A stretch of DNA of 64,000 nucleotides from Kalmusia sp. IMI 367209 (lineage: Eukaryota; Ascomycota; Dothideomycetes; Pleosporales; Didymosphaeriaceae). This document shows positions 1 through 13,426 of this stretch, in pieces (position 1 is the stretch's first letter; every line of letters starts with the position of its first letter). The position numbers were made by a program, and so were the translations under genes. Under the pieces are notes generated by a model, which ran no database searches, was not told the origin of the DNA, and was given only the letters and a program-made list of their open reading frames with translations. The stretch is taken from positions 1,140,278 through 1,204,277 of the forward strand of contig JAPEUQ010000015.1 of NCBI GenBank assembly GCA_027946365.1, written 5' to 3'.

Positions 1-1985
1 CTGGCTGGGCCCATGACGGCTGGGTCCTCTCTCCCTCTCTCTCTGTGTGTGTGTATGCAGCGTCCAATTTGTAGTCTACGCAGCTGGGGGGGGTTCAGGG
101 ATGGTACACAGGCCGCCCGGGGGCACGCTCCTGGTTCCTGGTCTGGCTTGCTGCCTCAGGCGCTCGTCGGCGCGGGCCACAGGCGTGAGGTCACAAGAAA
201 CAGAGACAAAGAGGCAGCCGTTTCAGCGTGAACGCGTGCCTGCGCGAAGCACGTTGCGACGGCGTCACGACTCGCTGTTGGGGTTTCGACAGGGCGGTGG
301 TCGATCAAACGGTGCTGAGGCTGGCAGGCGGACCGAGCTCCAGATAGCGATCATCGAGGCCAGGGACAGGGAGGAACGAGAGGTCGGCGAGGTGACGCTT
401 GGCACGCGCCATGCTCCTTTTCGGCCTCGGTGCCCAGCCCAGGCGCCGCGCTGCTTCAGAGGCAGTCCTCTAGTCCATCTGACGGGGAGGAGGGGGTGGT
501 TGAAGGGGCGGGTGCTGTGCGCAGGCCCAGCAGAGGCGGCGGCCGCTCTCTTCGCTCGAGGGAGATGGGCCAGCGCATGTCGAGGGCCAGTCGAGGACGC
601 GTGGCAGCCGTTGAAGCACTTGGCTGGCACCGATCAGCCGGGCCGCCAGGCGAAGGGCAGCGGCAGTGGTGTTGCGTCCGCATCGTCGGAATCGGGCGCT
701 TAGTCAGCGGCAGCGGCCAGTGAGCGGCGGCGGCGGCGGGCAGTCTGCTATCTCAAATCACCCACCCGGCTAGCCCGCTGGAGCCCTCTGGAGCCCCTCT
801 TGGAGCCCGCCTGGGGCCTCTGCATCGGCGCCCTGCCGCTTTGGGCGATGACGAGAGACCCGTTTGGCCATGGCGGAACGCCAGGACGTTGCGGCCGCGA
901 TGCGATGCGAGCTAGTGCGGCTGGTGGGTGAGTGACGCTTCCATGCCTCTCTCTCGTTGCGCCTCACCTCCTGCCAGATGCTCTTGCAAAAGGCCAGACT
1001 GCCAGACGCCGCGCACCGCGACCGAAGCGGGCCTGGCGAGCTCCGGACATGGTCGACTGCGGCGCTCTCCGGCACGATGCTGCCGGCTGTCGTCCTGCTG
1101 CATCAGGACCATGCTGCCGCGTATTCGCTCTTCCTCGACGGACAATTGCTGGCCAATGGCACCCCGCGGCCTTTGCAGCACAGGCGATGCCCTCGTACAT
1201 GGACGCCTGCCTGAGGCCCCGTGCCCACCTGACTTGCCATGCGCACGCTGCAAAAATAGACGTGCAGTACAGCGTGCCCTGGTCTCACGGCCTCCAGCGC
1301 ACCCCCCGGGCCTCTTCCCCACGCCATGCTCGGTCGCCAACGCAGCAAGCAGGGCCAGACTGTTCAGCCTGAATGTCCTCCCGTGTCGGGCATTGCAGGA
1401 CAGCGCCGTGCTGTGAAGCAGCGCCCAGCGCGGCGTCCCCGAGCACTGGACCGCTTCGTGCGTTACTTGGCTGGCGTCTGGGGAGTGGGAACCCGGCCCT
1501 CTGGCAAACGCGCCACGGCTCTCGTTAAACTTGCCCAAAGCAAGCCAAGCGTCCCGGCCTGCTGGTGAAAGCGTTGAACCGCTGCCGCCTGTTGGTGGAC
1601 GGGCCCGAAATCGACACTCCAGTTCACTCCAGACAGACAGCCCGCCGGATCCCAACCACCAGGGCGCTTTCGTCCGCGGCCACCACGCAATGCCTTTCCC
1701 GCCGCCATGCTCGCTCCAGCTCGAACCCGCGCGGCCCATGTGTACCGCAGAACCCTACCACCAGTGCGCCCATCGTCCTCGTGCCCGCATCGGCCGTGCC
1801 TCTTCAGGAGACGGAGAAAAGTTGCACCTTTCGTATAGGGCAGCAGCGCCGGCGCGACGTGACGGGGTTGCAGCGCGTTGTCAAGCTTTGATGCGTCATC
1901 TCTTGCGGTTAAATGCCAAAGCGGCAGCGGCCGGATGGAAAATCGCCGCAGAGCATTGTGCCTGGCAGGTCCCTTGCAACCCATA

Positions 1986-2007
1986 CACATACACACACAC
2001 ACACACA
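1986..2007. repeat. CA-dinucleotide microsatellite
   Basis: A run of AC/CA dinucleotides, about ten units with one interruption at its left end. It lies in the GC-rich non-coding stretch. Confidence 0.9.
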
Positions 2008-2515
2008 GACAAACACAAGATTGGCGGGGTCCGACCGGCCGGCCAACGAGACACAGCATGTCATTTCGTACCGTCACCGCTTGTCCACCGCTCGACCGCT
2101 GCTTGGCCGTGCAGCAAATGAGATCGGCTCGATCCTGCCAGGCCTGTTGGCTTGGGGGTTCCTGTCTGTGTCAGCTGAACGGAAAATTGACAGGCTCCAG
2201 ACAGTGTCCATGCTGCCGTACCCTTCTCTTGGAACTAACGGCCGTCCCAGCGATCCGCGTGTGGCTCCTGTTGTGGCCGCTTGCATGTCTGAGCAGTCCT
2301 CAGCCCACCGGCTTCATGCTTGATTGTGCTCCAGGTGGCCCATGGTTGGCAAGAGCCACCCTGCGGTGCTTCGCTTTCCGTTTTGTGCCACGACGTTCAA
2401 CATTTGATGCAAGCCGCCGAAGATCCTCGGCGTTGCACAATTTACGCTCTTGTTCGTATCTGGCCGTCTTCACCAATGCAGAAGGCAATCAACATGGCAC
2501 CGTCATAGCAAAACA

Positions 2516-2550
<35 letters not shown>
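2516..2550. repeat. ACT-trinucleotide microsatellite
   Basis: An uninterrupted array of roughly twelve ACT units. Frames through it give poly-Leu or poly-Val, which inflates chance open frames here. No gene is supported around it. Confidence 0.92.
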
Positions 2551-3780
2551 CAGCATCGCACTGCTTCGGTGGCGGATCCTGTCGCCTTTCCAGCTGCCAG
2601 AAATAGATCCTGGGTCAAAGAGAATCCGCAAGGGCAAGCCTTCCGTCCAACACGAGGATTTGCGCGGGAGGGAGATGCCGCACCAAGAGCCAGTTTGGCA
2701 GGTGTTCGTAGGCCCAGTGCCTGGCTCTCTACGCCCACCAATCCAACGCGCCGCCGGGTGCGCCTCTTGACCCGACAATTCACAAAGAAGCCAACAAAGG
2801 CTCCGACCCGAAGGTAACGAAAACGGTTGTGGTGGTCGACGCAGCTGTCGTGGCTGACCGACTTAACGCTGTGCGCCCCAAAGCAGGTGTGGCAGGTCGG
2901 CGATGTCGAAGACTCAGCACGATCAGATTGGACAGACACGGACTGCGCAACCTTGATTTTCTTTTGTCCACCTAGGAACCCACCCATGGGTTCTTCCACT
3001 GCTCTAATAGCGCCAAGCTGCAATTGTGCGAGGGGAAGCGAGAGCTATTCACGGAGCGTCGACTAGATGACAAGTCTTGCTACAGAGGGGACAGGCTTCT
3101 TCATCCTTCAGCATGGTTTCTCTGGAATGCAAAGTTTCCGCATGCGCAGATCCAGCAGCCTTGTTCGCTTCCGCCCTCCGATGAGGTTGTAGATGCAACT
3201 TGGGCGTCGCAGATGCCTGCACAAAAAAAAAACAAAAAGAGCGGCCGGAGCAAGGGGCACAGGGGGCCCTGGACTCGATCGCCCGTCGATTTCAGATTAC
3301 CGAGCGCATCCCGCATCGCCTCCGGGCCAATGGCGCCGTCAGATGGCCCCTCCTCACCTACCCGCCAAAGTCCCGCGGCACAAACCCATCTCCCATATGC
3401 AAGGCCCGTAATCTCCGCTGCTTGAAGTGGCAGTCGTTAGCTAGTGGCTTGCTCCAGTTTGCACCATCTCCCTGTCCACCAGTAACTTTGCTATGACAGC
3501 GGAACCTGCCGAAAAAAACAAAAATAATGAAACTCGATCGCGCGGTGGCCCGTCCCGACCTAATCGCGGGGGAGCGAAATACATGGTTTCTGTCCTTCCC
3601 GAGCTTTGCGAGTCGGGACAAGGCTGCTACGCGACGCCGTCAGCGACCGGTTTCTTTCGGGCACGTTACAGAGTCTTTGGTCGCCTTAGCGCACAGCTCA
3701 CGCGGTGTAGTGTTGAGTCGCACTAAAGTTTACGCAAGATGCAGCACCCTGGCCGTTAGATCTTGAATCAGGCGAATCAT

Positions 3781-6700
3781 TCTGCACGCCCCACCCCAAT
3801 GCGAACCCGATGATGCCTCCTATCCGCCCCTCCTCCAGACAACAGAAACGCCAACAGCTTATGCCCCACTTCCGACGACAAAATCAACGTTTCAGGCTCC
3901 TGCGCCCCGATGTAGTGTTTGATGCGCGATCGTCGCCACTGTGAAGCTACCATCCTCCCCGCTGATTTTTCGGCGCGCGCTGAACGCTCATCGCAATCAA
4001 CATGATCCTGCGCGACCCGTTGATGTGACCGATTTTCTGCGGAGGATGTGTGCCGGAAGATCACTCGTGAATTACCAGATGGGTATATCTTCCTGCCGTG
4101 CCGAGACAAGCGTCTTTTGTGTGTGGCTATCCGTTGCCATAATTGGTCCATTGCCAAGCTGCAAAGACGTTTGGGGAGAAAGCAGGCGGGTTGACCTCGC
4201 CGACATCGCCCAATTAGTGACAATACTATTGAATCTCTCACTCGACCAACCACAGTCAGCCGTACACACTTTCTGAAGTCGTTCAATGAAGAACGAGAAT
4301 CTATGTCCGGATATCTCCTCCTCCGACGCAGGAGGTGGCTCCTCCATGCAAACCAAATCACGGACGCTACTCCATATTCCGTCCAAACGGCATATCCCTT
4401 GCGGATGAATAGACCATACGCTACCATCGAACCCCTTTGACAAATACTCTCACTAGTACGGAGCGTGAGCAATTTTGAGGTACACATTCTGGACCAAAAC
4501 ACGAGTCACGCGTATAGGCACCGAAAAATCCTATCCGCACAATCGTGGAGGATATACGAACTTTCCACGGCCGTACTTGTACTCCAATCGTTCTGGTACA
4601 CAACACTTCACCAGCTTTCAACCTATGATAGGCAACAGCCGAGTGTCACGATTCCATCCTCACCGCTCATTCTACAGCTATGCGGATCTCTCAACGTCAT
4701 CTTCTATGGAACAATAATAATGCGATAAGGAATATAGAGATGACGAATATCAACATTCATCATTCCGACAACGTCCTTGATACTCCAGCTATATACAACA
4801 GATTGCATGCGCGTCATTAGCATATCAACGTCTTGAATCTCCAGTCAAATCTACACGCTAGCAACTTAGGCATGCAAAAAAGGGTGCATGGTGTGCAAGT
4901 GAAGCCATTGAAGCCAACGACCTTGTAACAAGTGGTGCAGTGTTTGTCACTGACAACCCACCATCGCAGTTGCATCTGCCTTTGTGCTTTCGCGTTCACT
5001 TGCTCTTCAGGGTTCTACAGATTTCGTATCTAATGTGGTCATGACGCCCACTGTTAGTCTTCCTAAGTGGGGAAACCCGCCGTTAGTCGAAGTCCAGCGA
5101 GTGCCACGTCGAAGGCGGCTCCACCACACTGCGCTCCGTAGCTGTTTATTCAATAGGCACTATCTCAATGCTCTCAAGTATCGACTCCACGCCGAGTGGC
5201 CCAAACAGATCAGACATGATCTGGGCGATCACAATAACCGTGACTTATGCCCTCACCCCTTAGCACAGCTAGAATGAGTGCGCCATAGGTACTCTAGTAA
5301 ACGCAACGCTCATAACGCCTAAGTAGCCGTGGCGTCAATCGTTCGCCTAAGGATGCAGTAACGATCGGACAAGTCGAACATGCCTCCAAGTCTTCACCGC
5401 TTTCAAGCAACATGGAGAAGCGCTTCCCTCGTTTGTTCAGTCGTTAGATTTCCCAATCATCGATTAGAAACTCTATGATGAGAAAGTCACGTCGATCGTA
5501 GGAACAAAGGAAATATCTGATCGACGATCGTTAATTTAGGGACTGGCTGCACGATATCCACACATGCTGCTTACGGTCAACGACGCATTACAACGTCGCC
5601 GACCAGGATAATAAATTGTCATCAACTCGGCGAATAATAGCTTGGATCATATACGTTCGCGGGCTCTGGACCTCAATAGATCACGATGTGCTTCAGCAAC
5701 TAACGTGACTGCACGAGCAGTGGCTTCATCCCAATACAAGCCATCATGTGTGTCCCAAAGCAGTATTGATCTGGACTGGAGGCTTCTTGGTACGTTTGTT
5801 GCAACGCGTGGCTGGATGTCACAATCTTTTCAGCTGGCAGGAGACGTGAGGGGTCATGTCAGCTGAAGGACCTTTGCCAGTACACACAAAATTTCCCAGC
5901 ACCGACCTATCTTGCGAAGTTGTCCTTCCCCCGGACATGGTAGCTAACAGTAGTGGCAGAGCTAAATCGGGATCCGACTGCTGGTCCACTATACTCGTGT
6001 TGTTGATCAACCCATGAGGATACCCCAACATCCAGGCGTCCGAAGTCCTCGCCATATCGTTGCAAAACCTCGCCACCCCTAGGCTCGTTGCAGCCTCTAG
6101 CTTTGAAAATAGAAACTGTTCCTGAGGTAAAAGAGCAGCTGAGATTCTATTCCATATGTGGTTGCAGATAGGAGTCCTGTCCATGACTCTACAGTGCTTC
6201 ATCATGTGTAGGCAAAGCCAACACTACACACATGAGAGTTATTCCACGAATCGAAAGTCGAATAATAGGCGAATACGGCTTCTTTCACGTACGTAACATG
6301 CCTGTGCTCTCTCTCAGGTAGGGCTCCCACGTTACGGCACCACCCGACCGCATGCTTTGGACAACGGTTCCGGAAGATCAATGCGGTGGCCGTTTCTTTG
6401 GGGCGCGGGGGCGAAAAGGAGTACCATTGACTGTAGCGGACTAAAATAGCATAGCCATGATGTAAAGAGAAGCTATTGCCACCGACAGACCACCACGAAT
6501 GTTTACGAGACTACGGCCTTGTTGGCAACCGTGCACCCCGGGTCAGCCGGATTTAGAACAAGTGCTGTCTTCAACCCCGAGCAGAAGTCACAAAAAGTCT
6601 TTGTCGGTTCGCAAGATATGATGATACAGCCCTAGACCATTGGTATGCTGGCATGGCTCATTTCCGTAGCTCATGCAAACCACCCAGTCCGTTCCCAATG

Positions 6701-8640
6701 CATCAACAATACATGGTTGCCCGGCTGGCTCGCAGCCTTTACCAAACGCGCGGGCTGCCGTCTGTTACAAACCGAGAAATGTCATCCGTTTCCAAGCAAA
6801 TGCAAATTGCAAGCAATATAAGCGGTTATGATGGCACAGCGTGGTACAGAGTCTGACTTGTGCGTTTGCGAGCTCCTTTTGGGTCAACCCGCATACGCGA
6901 TGTGTTTCAGAGACATAGATTCTGCAAGGACGACTGCCACTCAACAAAGCGCTCCGGCAATTCTCCACAACCAAACGGACCTGTCTGTCAATTCCTGTCA
7001 ACTAGCATGTTGCGCAGAAACCGCCGTAGCAGACTCGATCCAGCACATCGCTTCCCTGTTCCGCTCATTGTGTTGCATAACATCTTAGCTGCGGGTATTC
7101 AGCAGCCAGTAGCATCTGCCGCGCCCGAACAGTTTTCGAACCCCAAACTCTCGGCACCTCACCCCGTTGTCCAGCTACTCGAAAGTCTTCACACGACACG
7201 ACGATGAGTGCCTATCTGCCTCATCATGCCCACGCGGCGGCTGATTCAGCGCTTGCGAAATGCCAAGCGGGCCCCCGACGTGGATCGTCAGGGCGTGCTC
7301 GTATCTGCGTGTATGTGTTCACGCAATGCTTAACATGGGCCCAGGGCGCTCGACGGACACGTCGATGGGGAGAAGCATCTCTTATATACCGACTTCCAGA
7401 TTCGGTGCCATGTCGTGCGAAGAGGAGGCCAGTCCACGTTTTCGGTTCGGCTGGACCAACAAACGGGACTATTAATAGGGCAGGCTGCAGTCTACACAAT
7501 TCGGGGCGGATGAGGCGAGTGCATGCGGCTACACACTGTGCACGCATCCCAACGTGGTTCCCAAGTCCTCTCCCCGGTTTCTACAGCCCAAGCGTGGGGT
7601 TTGACGGCTGCTCGTCTGCTGAGCCCAGCTGCGCAAACCATTGCCCGGGGCCCAACGCGCGCCTGACCGACCGGTGTGTTCAGGATGCAGCGGCCAGGGA
7701 GGCGGATGCCGATGGTCATTCTCTTATTAACAGGAACTTGAGTCGTGATTGCGGCGTGGTTGCGGCGACGCAAGCTGAGGAAGCTCGGCAAGTAGGGCTG
7801 GGCCGCCCTGATTCGCCGAGGCACGCGCTCCAACGTGCATCGTGAATGGGCACGGTAAGCGACAGCGTCTTGCGACAGCATCCTACGTCCTATCGAGTGC
7901 TTGCTCCGACCTCGTTCCTTCCCAAACGTTATTTTGGCACCATGTCTGTCATGCCTGTCGTGCCACATGGGTGCCGTAGCGTAACGGGTGTCGTGGCTAG
8001 CAAGCGAAGACGACCGACAACCCAATCGAACCATCGTCGTCTGTTCGAGTTTTTCACTCTCTGCAGCCTCGACGGCCATGCCGAGCCGTCAATCCTCATT
8101 CTACACCGCGCTGTGGATAGCTGAGCGCCGGCCACGATCGGCATACCTGGCTCGCCTCACGCCTCGTCAAGCAGCTTGTCGACAGCACGTTTTCGCTACG
8201 GCCTGTCGCTGTCGCTTGTCGTTGTCGCCAGCTCGTTCGCTCCTTGACCTCGGCCGACGACAATCGTTGCTCCTTGGAGCCCTGACAGCGGGTAGGCGGC
8301 TCTTTGCCTCGCGCTTTGGACATGCCCGACGTGCCTTCGTATGCACGACGTGCTATGTTAGGAAATGATCTTGGATGTTGAGGGTGTTTGTAGCTGTGGA
8401 GAGCTGTCGTGTTCGGCGAGGCGGCACGAGGGCTGCGTTAAACTGCGTTTGCTTGACATGATCGGTATGCTGCCGTCTCACGGGCACTATCGGGCATTCA
8501 AGGTCCCCGATGCTTCAATTGACGTTCGATGTGGAGGCCAGGTGTTGTGCTGGACGAGAGCCTTAGCTCCGTCTCCCAGCTCGTCCGTTGTGTTTCGTGC
8601 GTGAGGTAAGAAGTTTATCGGAACAGTGTGGCATATTGTT
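3781..8640. other. Intermediate-GC stretch without a supported gene
   Basis: Base composition is balanced and only short open frames are present, none with a recognisable family. The longest (minus strand 3777-4502 and 5819-6205; plus strand 7204-7845) have no conserved motif I can name and no joinable exons on either side. A small lineage-specific gene or a non-coding RNA cannot be excluded, but the sequence does not show one. Confidence 0.45.
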
Positions 8641-11465
8641 GACGAAGTGGTATACTATATTAGCTAAATTGAATTAAGACACACACAAGACACGAAGATC
8701 ATGTAGCCAGATGACACTACCTCAGCCTATCTCATCTGCCAGGTATCTGACGATACTTTTTAAGAGCTGTGAAATTATGAAAAAAAAAAAAAAATACACA
8801 GTACATTCTTGCGTTCTCCGATATGTACCTATCATTTTTTTTTTCGAGTATCACTACTTCTTCTAGTCGGCCCCGCAACGTGAGCAGCGCGGTTATAACT
8901 AGTTGCAGGTGATCATATTAAACTGCGAATACCTTGCAGCCACCAGACAAGGCTTTATAGGATTTGCTTCATCTTTGGTGGGTAAGGGAGTGTGACCTAG
9001 TTAATATACATCTCTAGATAGGCTTGGCACCTTTTTTTCAGTGTAGGAGGAGGGAAAGATTCAATATTTCTATACGTGTCTTGGAATACATTCCTTCGTA
9101 AGTTTTCCTTTTGCGATGATAATACTAGTGTACGTCTCTAGGCTGTGATCATTCTCTTTTGATTGTACAGTAACTACCTCCACCTCTGTTCAAGACGATG
9201 TCTGAAACACATTTCACTTGGGAAACTTTCATCTCTCTGAGCCCATGTTGACAAAGGGGGATGTCTACCTTAACGCTTGAACGCACTCTATCAGCAAGTC
9301 TTTCGATCTCCTTCATCTCTATGTCCAGCGTCGGATACTCTAGATCTATACTTCATGATACATCGTGTTGGTGTTAGGCAAGATCACTAAATGCCCAAAA
9401 AGATATTATGAAGTGTGGGAACACTTGTGGGTAAATTTTGGATCAAGATTCCCCATTCATATAAGGCTACCTAGAGAGAAAGCTATGGTAGATGCTGGAT
9501 TTGGTTATGGATACGTAATATGATCTGCTATATGTGTTTATTTTTTTGGACGGTTTTGTGCTGTTCTGACTACACGGTAGAAGGACTACCCGCCATAGTG
9601 AGAAAAGATATAAGGCGCCGAATAACGTGCTAAGCCGTTCCTTCCATGGTCTTGATTGAGAGTATACGTCCTCGGTCTTAGAGTGAAAACAATTGGTCAC
9701 GACTGTGCGGTACTAGCCACATTTGCTCCACGATGTCAAAAATCCCGAGAAATAACATTTTTAATTTAACCTCACTCATACTGGTCTCGACCAAGCCCCA
9801 AATGGCATCACAGGTGCAAAAATATGATCAAGATAGAGTATTTTGATGTTCCAACATTGACGCAATTCGCAAATCTAGTTATAGATCATTCAAAATTCCC
9901 CTCCTATCTTTCCGCCCATTGTCACCATCCCCGTTGCCGTTGTCGTTGCCATCGCCACCATTCCATCTTCACTTCTTCACCTGTTTCTCGTCTTAAGTGG
10001 GCGAAATTCGAACCATAAGGCACCTCGTTTGCCTTTGTTTTCGATGCCCTTTTCCTTCACATTTAGTATCAAATAAAGCACGACAATCCGCTTTGATATA
10101 TAAGTGCGTGCAGTGCATCTTCACGTACCCTACGTGTTGCCATCTCATTTCAATATCACCATGTGCAGGATTGTTAATTAGTCGGCCTATAGGTAACAAA
10201 TGAAGTAAATGGCTATTTCAATTACCATAGTGTAGTTGCGGAATGCAGCTTCATTCTTTGAAATAAACATCGAATTTTGCTCAAATGTATGGCTCTTAAT
10301 AGTAACTGTAGATACCTGCACTAGTGTTAACGTATCGTTTTAGTGTATCAACTATAATCTAGCCTGTGTAAGGGTTAACAACGAATTCACCTACAGTTCA
10401 ACTGGATGTACCTCCTATCAGATATTAATCTACTAATCTGTCGTTCCTATCATACGGAGCAGGCAATATGGGCTAGGATCTTCTCCATCAAGTACCACTA
10501 AGAGCTCAAAGCACCACTCTGTAGCCAATGAACGAAAGTGACTGTGACGGTAACGCTGCAGTAAAGTAGGCCTCATAGTAAAAACCATAAATAATTAATC
10601 AGGTTCGAGGGTGGTATGGCTTGCTAACCACTGAACATGCCTGAAAAATCTTTATAATACCTCAATCATGGATGAGATTAGGTGCACAAAATAACGAAAT
10701 TTTGACTTCTCAATAGTCCCCGCTATGAATGTAGAGATATCGAGTAGGCACGAGTACATATATGCATATTTCAGGTCATAAGGTTCGGCGGACCACCAAC
10801 CACTTCACGCGTCGAACAGGTTTTAGCGATGAAAACATCTGTGCATCGTCATCCAATTAACCCTTCCCGTCTGCGTTCTAAAACATCAATAATGCCCGTT
10901 GTATTCAGTAAAGTTTTGGGGGCGGGAAATCTTAGACTGGTCTCATTATGACTGCACTGTATCAGTGTTCAATGCTTTGTAGCGGTGCAGCCATCCGCTT
11001 CCAGGGTAAACTATTATGTAACTGACTCTATATCCCGCTCAGCGGCTGTTGTTTGGGGTGCTACTGATATGATATCTGTCAAAAAGATATGTGCATACTC
11101 ATCCAATTGAAGTATATGAGAGGTCGAAATTTAGTACCAATGCGACGAAAATTGTTCTAACATTGACCTTGAAAGTCAATTTTCTGAACTTCCAAAAGTA
11201 TATCATGTGCGGATTGAGTAATGGTACTTTTGGTTCTTGGGTCTATGTGCTGTCAAAATTTATTTGAATACAGCTACGAGTTGCACTTAATATACTATGA
11301 CACCCTTACGAACAAACAATCAGAACACTCATAGATCACAAAGTCTTGAAAACGCAACAGAAACTCCGCATCCCTTTGTACATAGCTCAGCATCTCCGAA
11401 TTCAAAACGCCCACGTGCCCAAGAATAAAACGCACTCAGATCAAAGCTTTCCATGTCTGCCACCC
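8641..11465. other. AT-richer gene desert
   Basis: This region is clearly more AT-rich than its flanks and has almost no open frames above 60 codons. It includes a poly-A run near 8,780-8,793 and a short degenerate direct repeat (10,831-10,860 and 11,081-11,110). Unlike the right end of the window it still contains many CpA and TpG dinucleotides, so it is not RIP-saturated. I see no transposase or polymerase remnants. It may be old decayed repeat or simply intergenic. Confidence 0.45.
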
Positions 11466-12345
11466 CTAGCTCGTCAGACTAATGCATCTGCCCTCCCAAC
11501 CACCCTCTGCAATGACCTTTCGAAAGATCCAAGCACCGACGTCCCTACGCCCAACTGTCCATCCAATAGCCGGCCCATCTTCCTTCCCCTCTGTCTCAAC
11601 ACCCCATTCCCATCCAGCTCTAACATTCTCTACACCCACCTCCTTCGCATCCGTCAGCGCCGTCGGCCTCACAATGGCAAAATTGCGAATATGAGCACCG
11701 CCGTGACCGAGGATAAGCTGTTCCATAGCACGTTTATCCGCGTGCGGTTGTGCGGCAAGGATATGATACAGCGGGTAGTAGAGATATGGTATATCGCGGG
11801 CTCTTCCGTTCACGCCGGTGGAGGACAGAGCGATGAGGAGGGGTTTTGTTCCATCAATAGTAGCGGTTACGCCTGAAGTAGAGAGTTGACCAAGTGCCGT
11901 ATAAATAGATTTCATCCCGTCTTCGCAGAGTGTGGGATCTGAAGAAACAAACGGCGTGCGAAGTGACCATTGGAACTTGGGGTAGGCACCGATGCTAGAG
12001 TATATGACATCTACAAGATGCCTTTGATTGGTGGGGGAGATGAGGGTCTGAGTTACGTTTATAGGACTTCTTGCGTCGCCTTTTATGATAGTGAGGTAAC
12101 ATGAGATGGTGGAGGAGGACAACGAATGTTCGGATTCGAGAAAAGCGCGGAGCTTGGAAGGGTTACGGGCAACTGGGATAGATGTGAGTATTTTTATGAG
12201 CAGCGATAGGATGCAGGGGATTTGCTATTAGGAGGACAAACGTACGTGCTGTGCAGTAATACCCATCCCGGAGAGCATAAGCGAGCGAACTGCCTGCGCA
12301 TCCACCTGTTGCGCCGAAGAAAGCGATTGTCTTTCGTACATTCAT
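11466..12345 (-). CDS. NmrA-like NAD(P)-binding (Rossmann) protein
   Basis: Two exons on the minus strand, 12345-12246 and 12172-11466, are separated by a 73-nt intron (GTACGT...CAG) and give 268 aa. The N-terminus has the dinucleotide-binding loop GATGGCAG directly after a short beta strand (residues about 10-18). Splicing then creates TALARNPSKLRAF, the second-strand Arg/Lys motif usual in NmrA-like and atypical short-chain dehydrogenase proteins, which favours NADP(H). This splice junction is the main support for the model. Later exon 2 has LSSTGVNGRARDIPYLYYPLY, matching the position of the third core strand and following helix in such proteins. No typical SDR Tyr-x3-Lys pair stands out, so it could be a redox sensor or an isomerase/reductase; substrate unknown. 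The region between it and the next gene is non-coding. Confidence 0.85.
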
Positions 12346-13426
12346 TGTTGTGATCGAGGTAGATGGTGTCGATAGGGGCTTCTAGTTCAGAGACCTCTTG
12401 ATGATTCGGGTGGAAGGAGGTAGATTGAGATCTGGATCTCTGAAGAAATGCTGACCTGTAGCAAGGATGTCTGGTATGCAAAGCTTGAAATTCCCAACTT
12501 ATGACAATGAAACAAAAAAGGGTCAGTCACTCTCTATATATACCTCACCAAGTTACATTTCCGTCGTTTTGGTCTGTTCCTACTACACACCTTACCTAGC
12601 TCCGCCTACAACCTAGAAAGGCTTAGATGCCACCCAGTGTTACTCCGGTCCAAGTGTCCCCTTCAGCGACACGAAAATAGCCCCGAGTTCGGCCCAAATA
12701 TGACAAGGCACGAATATCGACGCTCCAGAAGCCTTGCTGACCTTGTATTGTCTGGCTGAACCCGCTGATGTGGTATTGAACATGGTTCGTGCGAAGCGTA
12801 ACAGGCTGGCTGCTAACCTATAGCATGCTAGGCTCCACCAGGTCAATCGAAGCGACGAATCCACGCACGGTGCATATGAGACCGCTGACTCAGAGGCTGC
12901 ACAAGTGCACATGCGGTATAGTTTCCACTACGTCTTCAACGCAGCTAAAAGACCTCGTCATACGCACATTCACACATCGCGTCATGGCCTTGGTGAACCC
13001 TTTTAGCACACATGCAAAGACCTGAGAACAAAAGGGTAATGTCACGACAAATCTCAATAAGAATATTGCCTCTACGACACTGCCAAGTAGTAATAGTGAG
13101 GGAAATGTTGTGAAGATTCGAAAATAAATCCTTCCAGCGAAGGTCCATATGCCCATCTTAAATCGCCCGCTAAACTCCAATAATGCCAGACCGAGATAAT
13201 GACCGCACAAGTGCTGGTAAACAGCCCTAACCAAGATCGCCCAAAAATGCCAGAACAACAATTCCATGGGGGTATTCGCGAACGACAATCCTTTAAAAGG
13301 AGGTAGAATGTTCATAAATGCACACCACGCGCTGAACAAGTCCAAGCCAGCTATCCGAAAACGACAAGTGGCACGAATCTATCGCGACAATGCATACGTG
13401 CATGTTGGCCGATAGTAATAAATGGT
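12346..13426. other. Intergenic region with a doubtful hydrophobic frame
   Basis: This lies between the 5' end of the NmrA-like gene and the 3' end of the O-GlcNAc transferase gene. A minus-strand frame at 12890-13345 (151 codons) encodes a strongly hydrophobic, Phe/Leu/Cys-rich sequence, but it has no recognisable family and no supporting splice sites. I treat it as chance. A TATA-like TATATATA near 12,534 sits upstream of the NmrA-like start. Confidence 0.5.

Larger units (their letters stand above)
1..3780. other. GC-rich stretch without a supported gene
   Basis: This GC-rich sequence carries many overlapping open frames on both strands, but none shows a recognisable domain, consistent splice pattern or natural amino-acid composition. 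The translations are rich in Arg, Ala, Pro and Cys, as expected by chance in GC-rich DNA. It contains a CA-dinucleotide run and an ACT-trinucleotide run, listed separately. It resembles the GC-rich leader and promoter stretches upstream of other genes in this window (18.5-20.6, 24.7-26.4 and 44.8-45.5 kb). It may therefore be the long upstream region of a gene lying left of the window, but that is inference. Confidence 0.5.

Noticed and set aside
912..1739. Long minus-strand open frame (275 codons)
   Set aside because: Composition is Arg/Gly/Ala/Cys-rich, with overlapping frames of similar length on the other strand. No domain or splice support; expected by chance in GC-rich DNA.
3777..4502. 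Minus-strand frame of 241 codons
   Set aside because: No recognisable family, very high Arg and Ser content, and no compatible flanking exons.
5819..6205. Minus-strand frame of 128 codons with somewhat protein-like composition
   Set aside because: No motif, no joinable exon and no promoter or intron signals; too weak to call a gene.
7204..7845. Plus-strand frame of 213 codons starting at a reasonable ATG context
   Set aside because: The opposite strand has an equally long frame over the same bases, and the translation has no recognisable or natural-looking domain.
12890..13345. Hydrophobic 151-codon minus-strand frame
   Set aside because: Looks like chance translation of A/T-rich intergenic sequence; no family and no charged topology expected of a real membrane protein.
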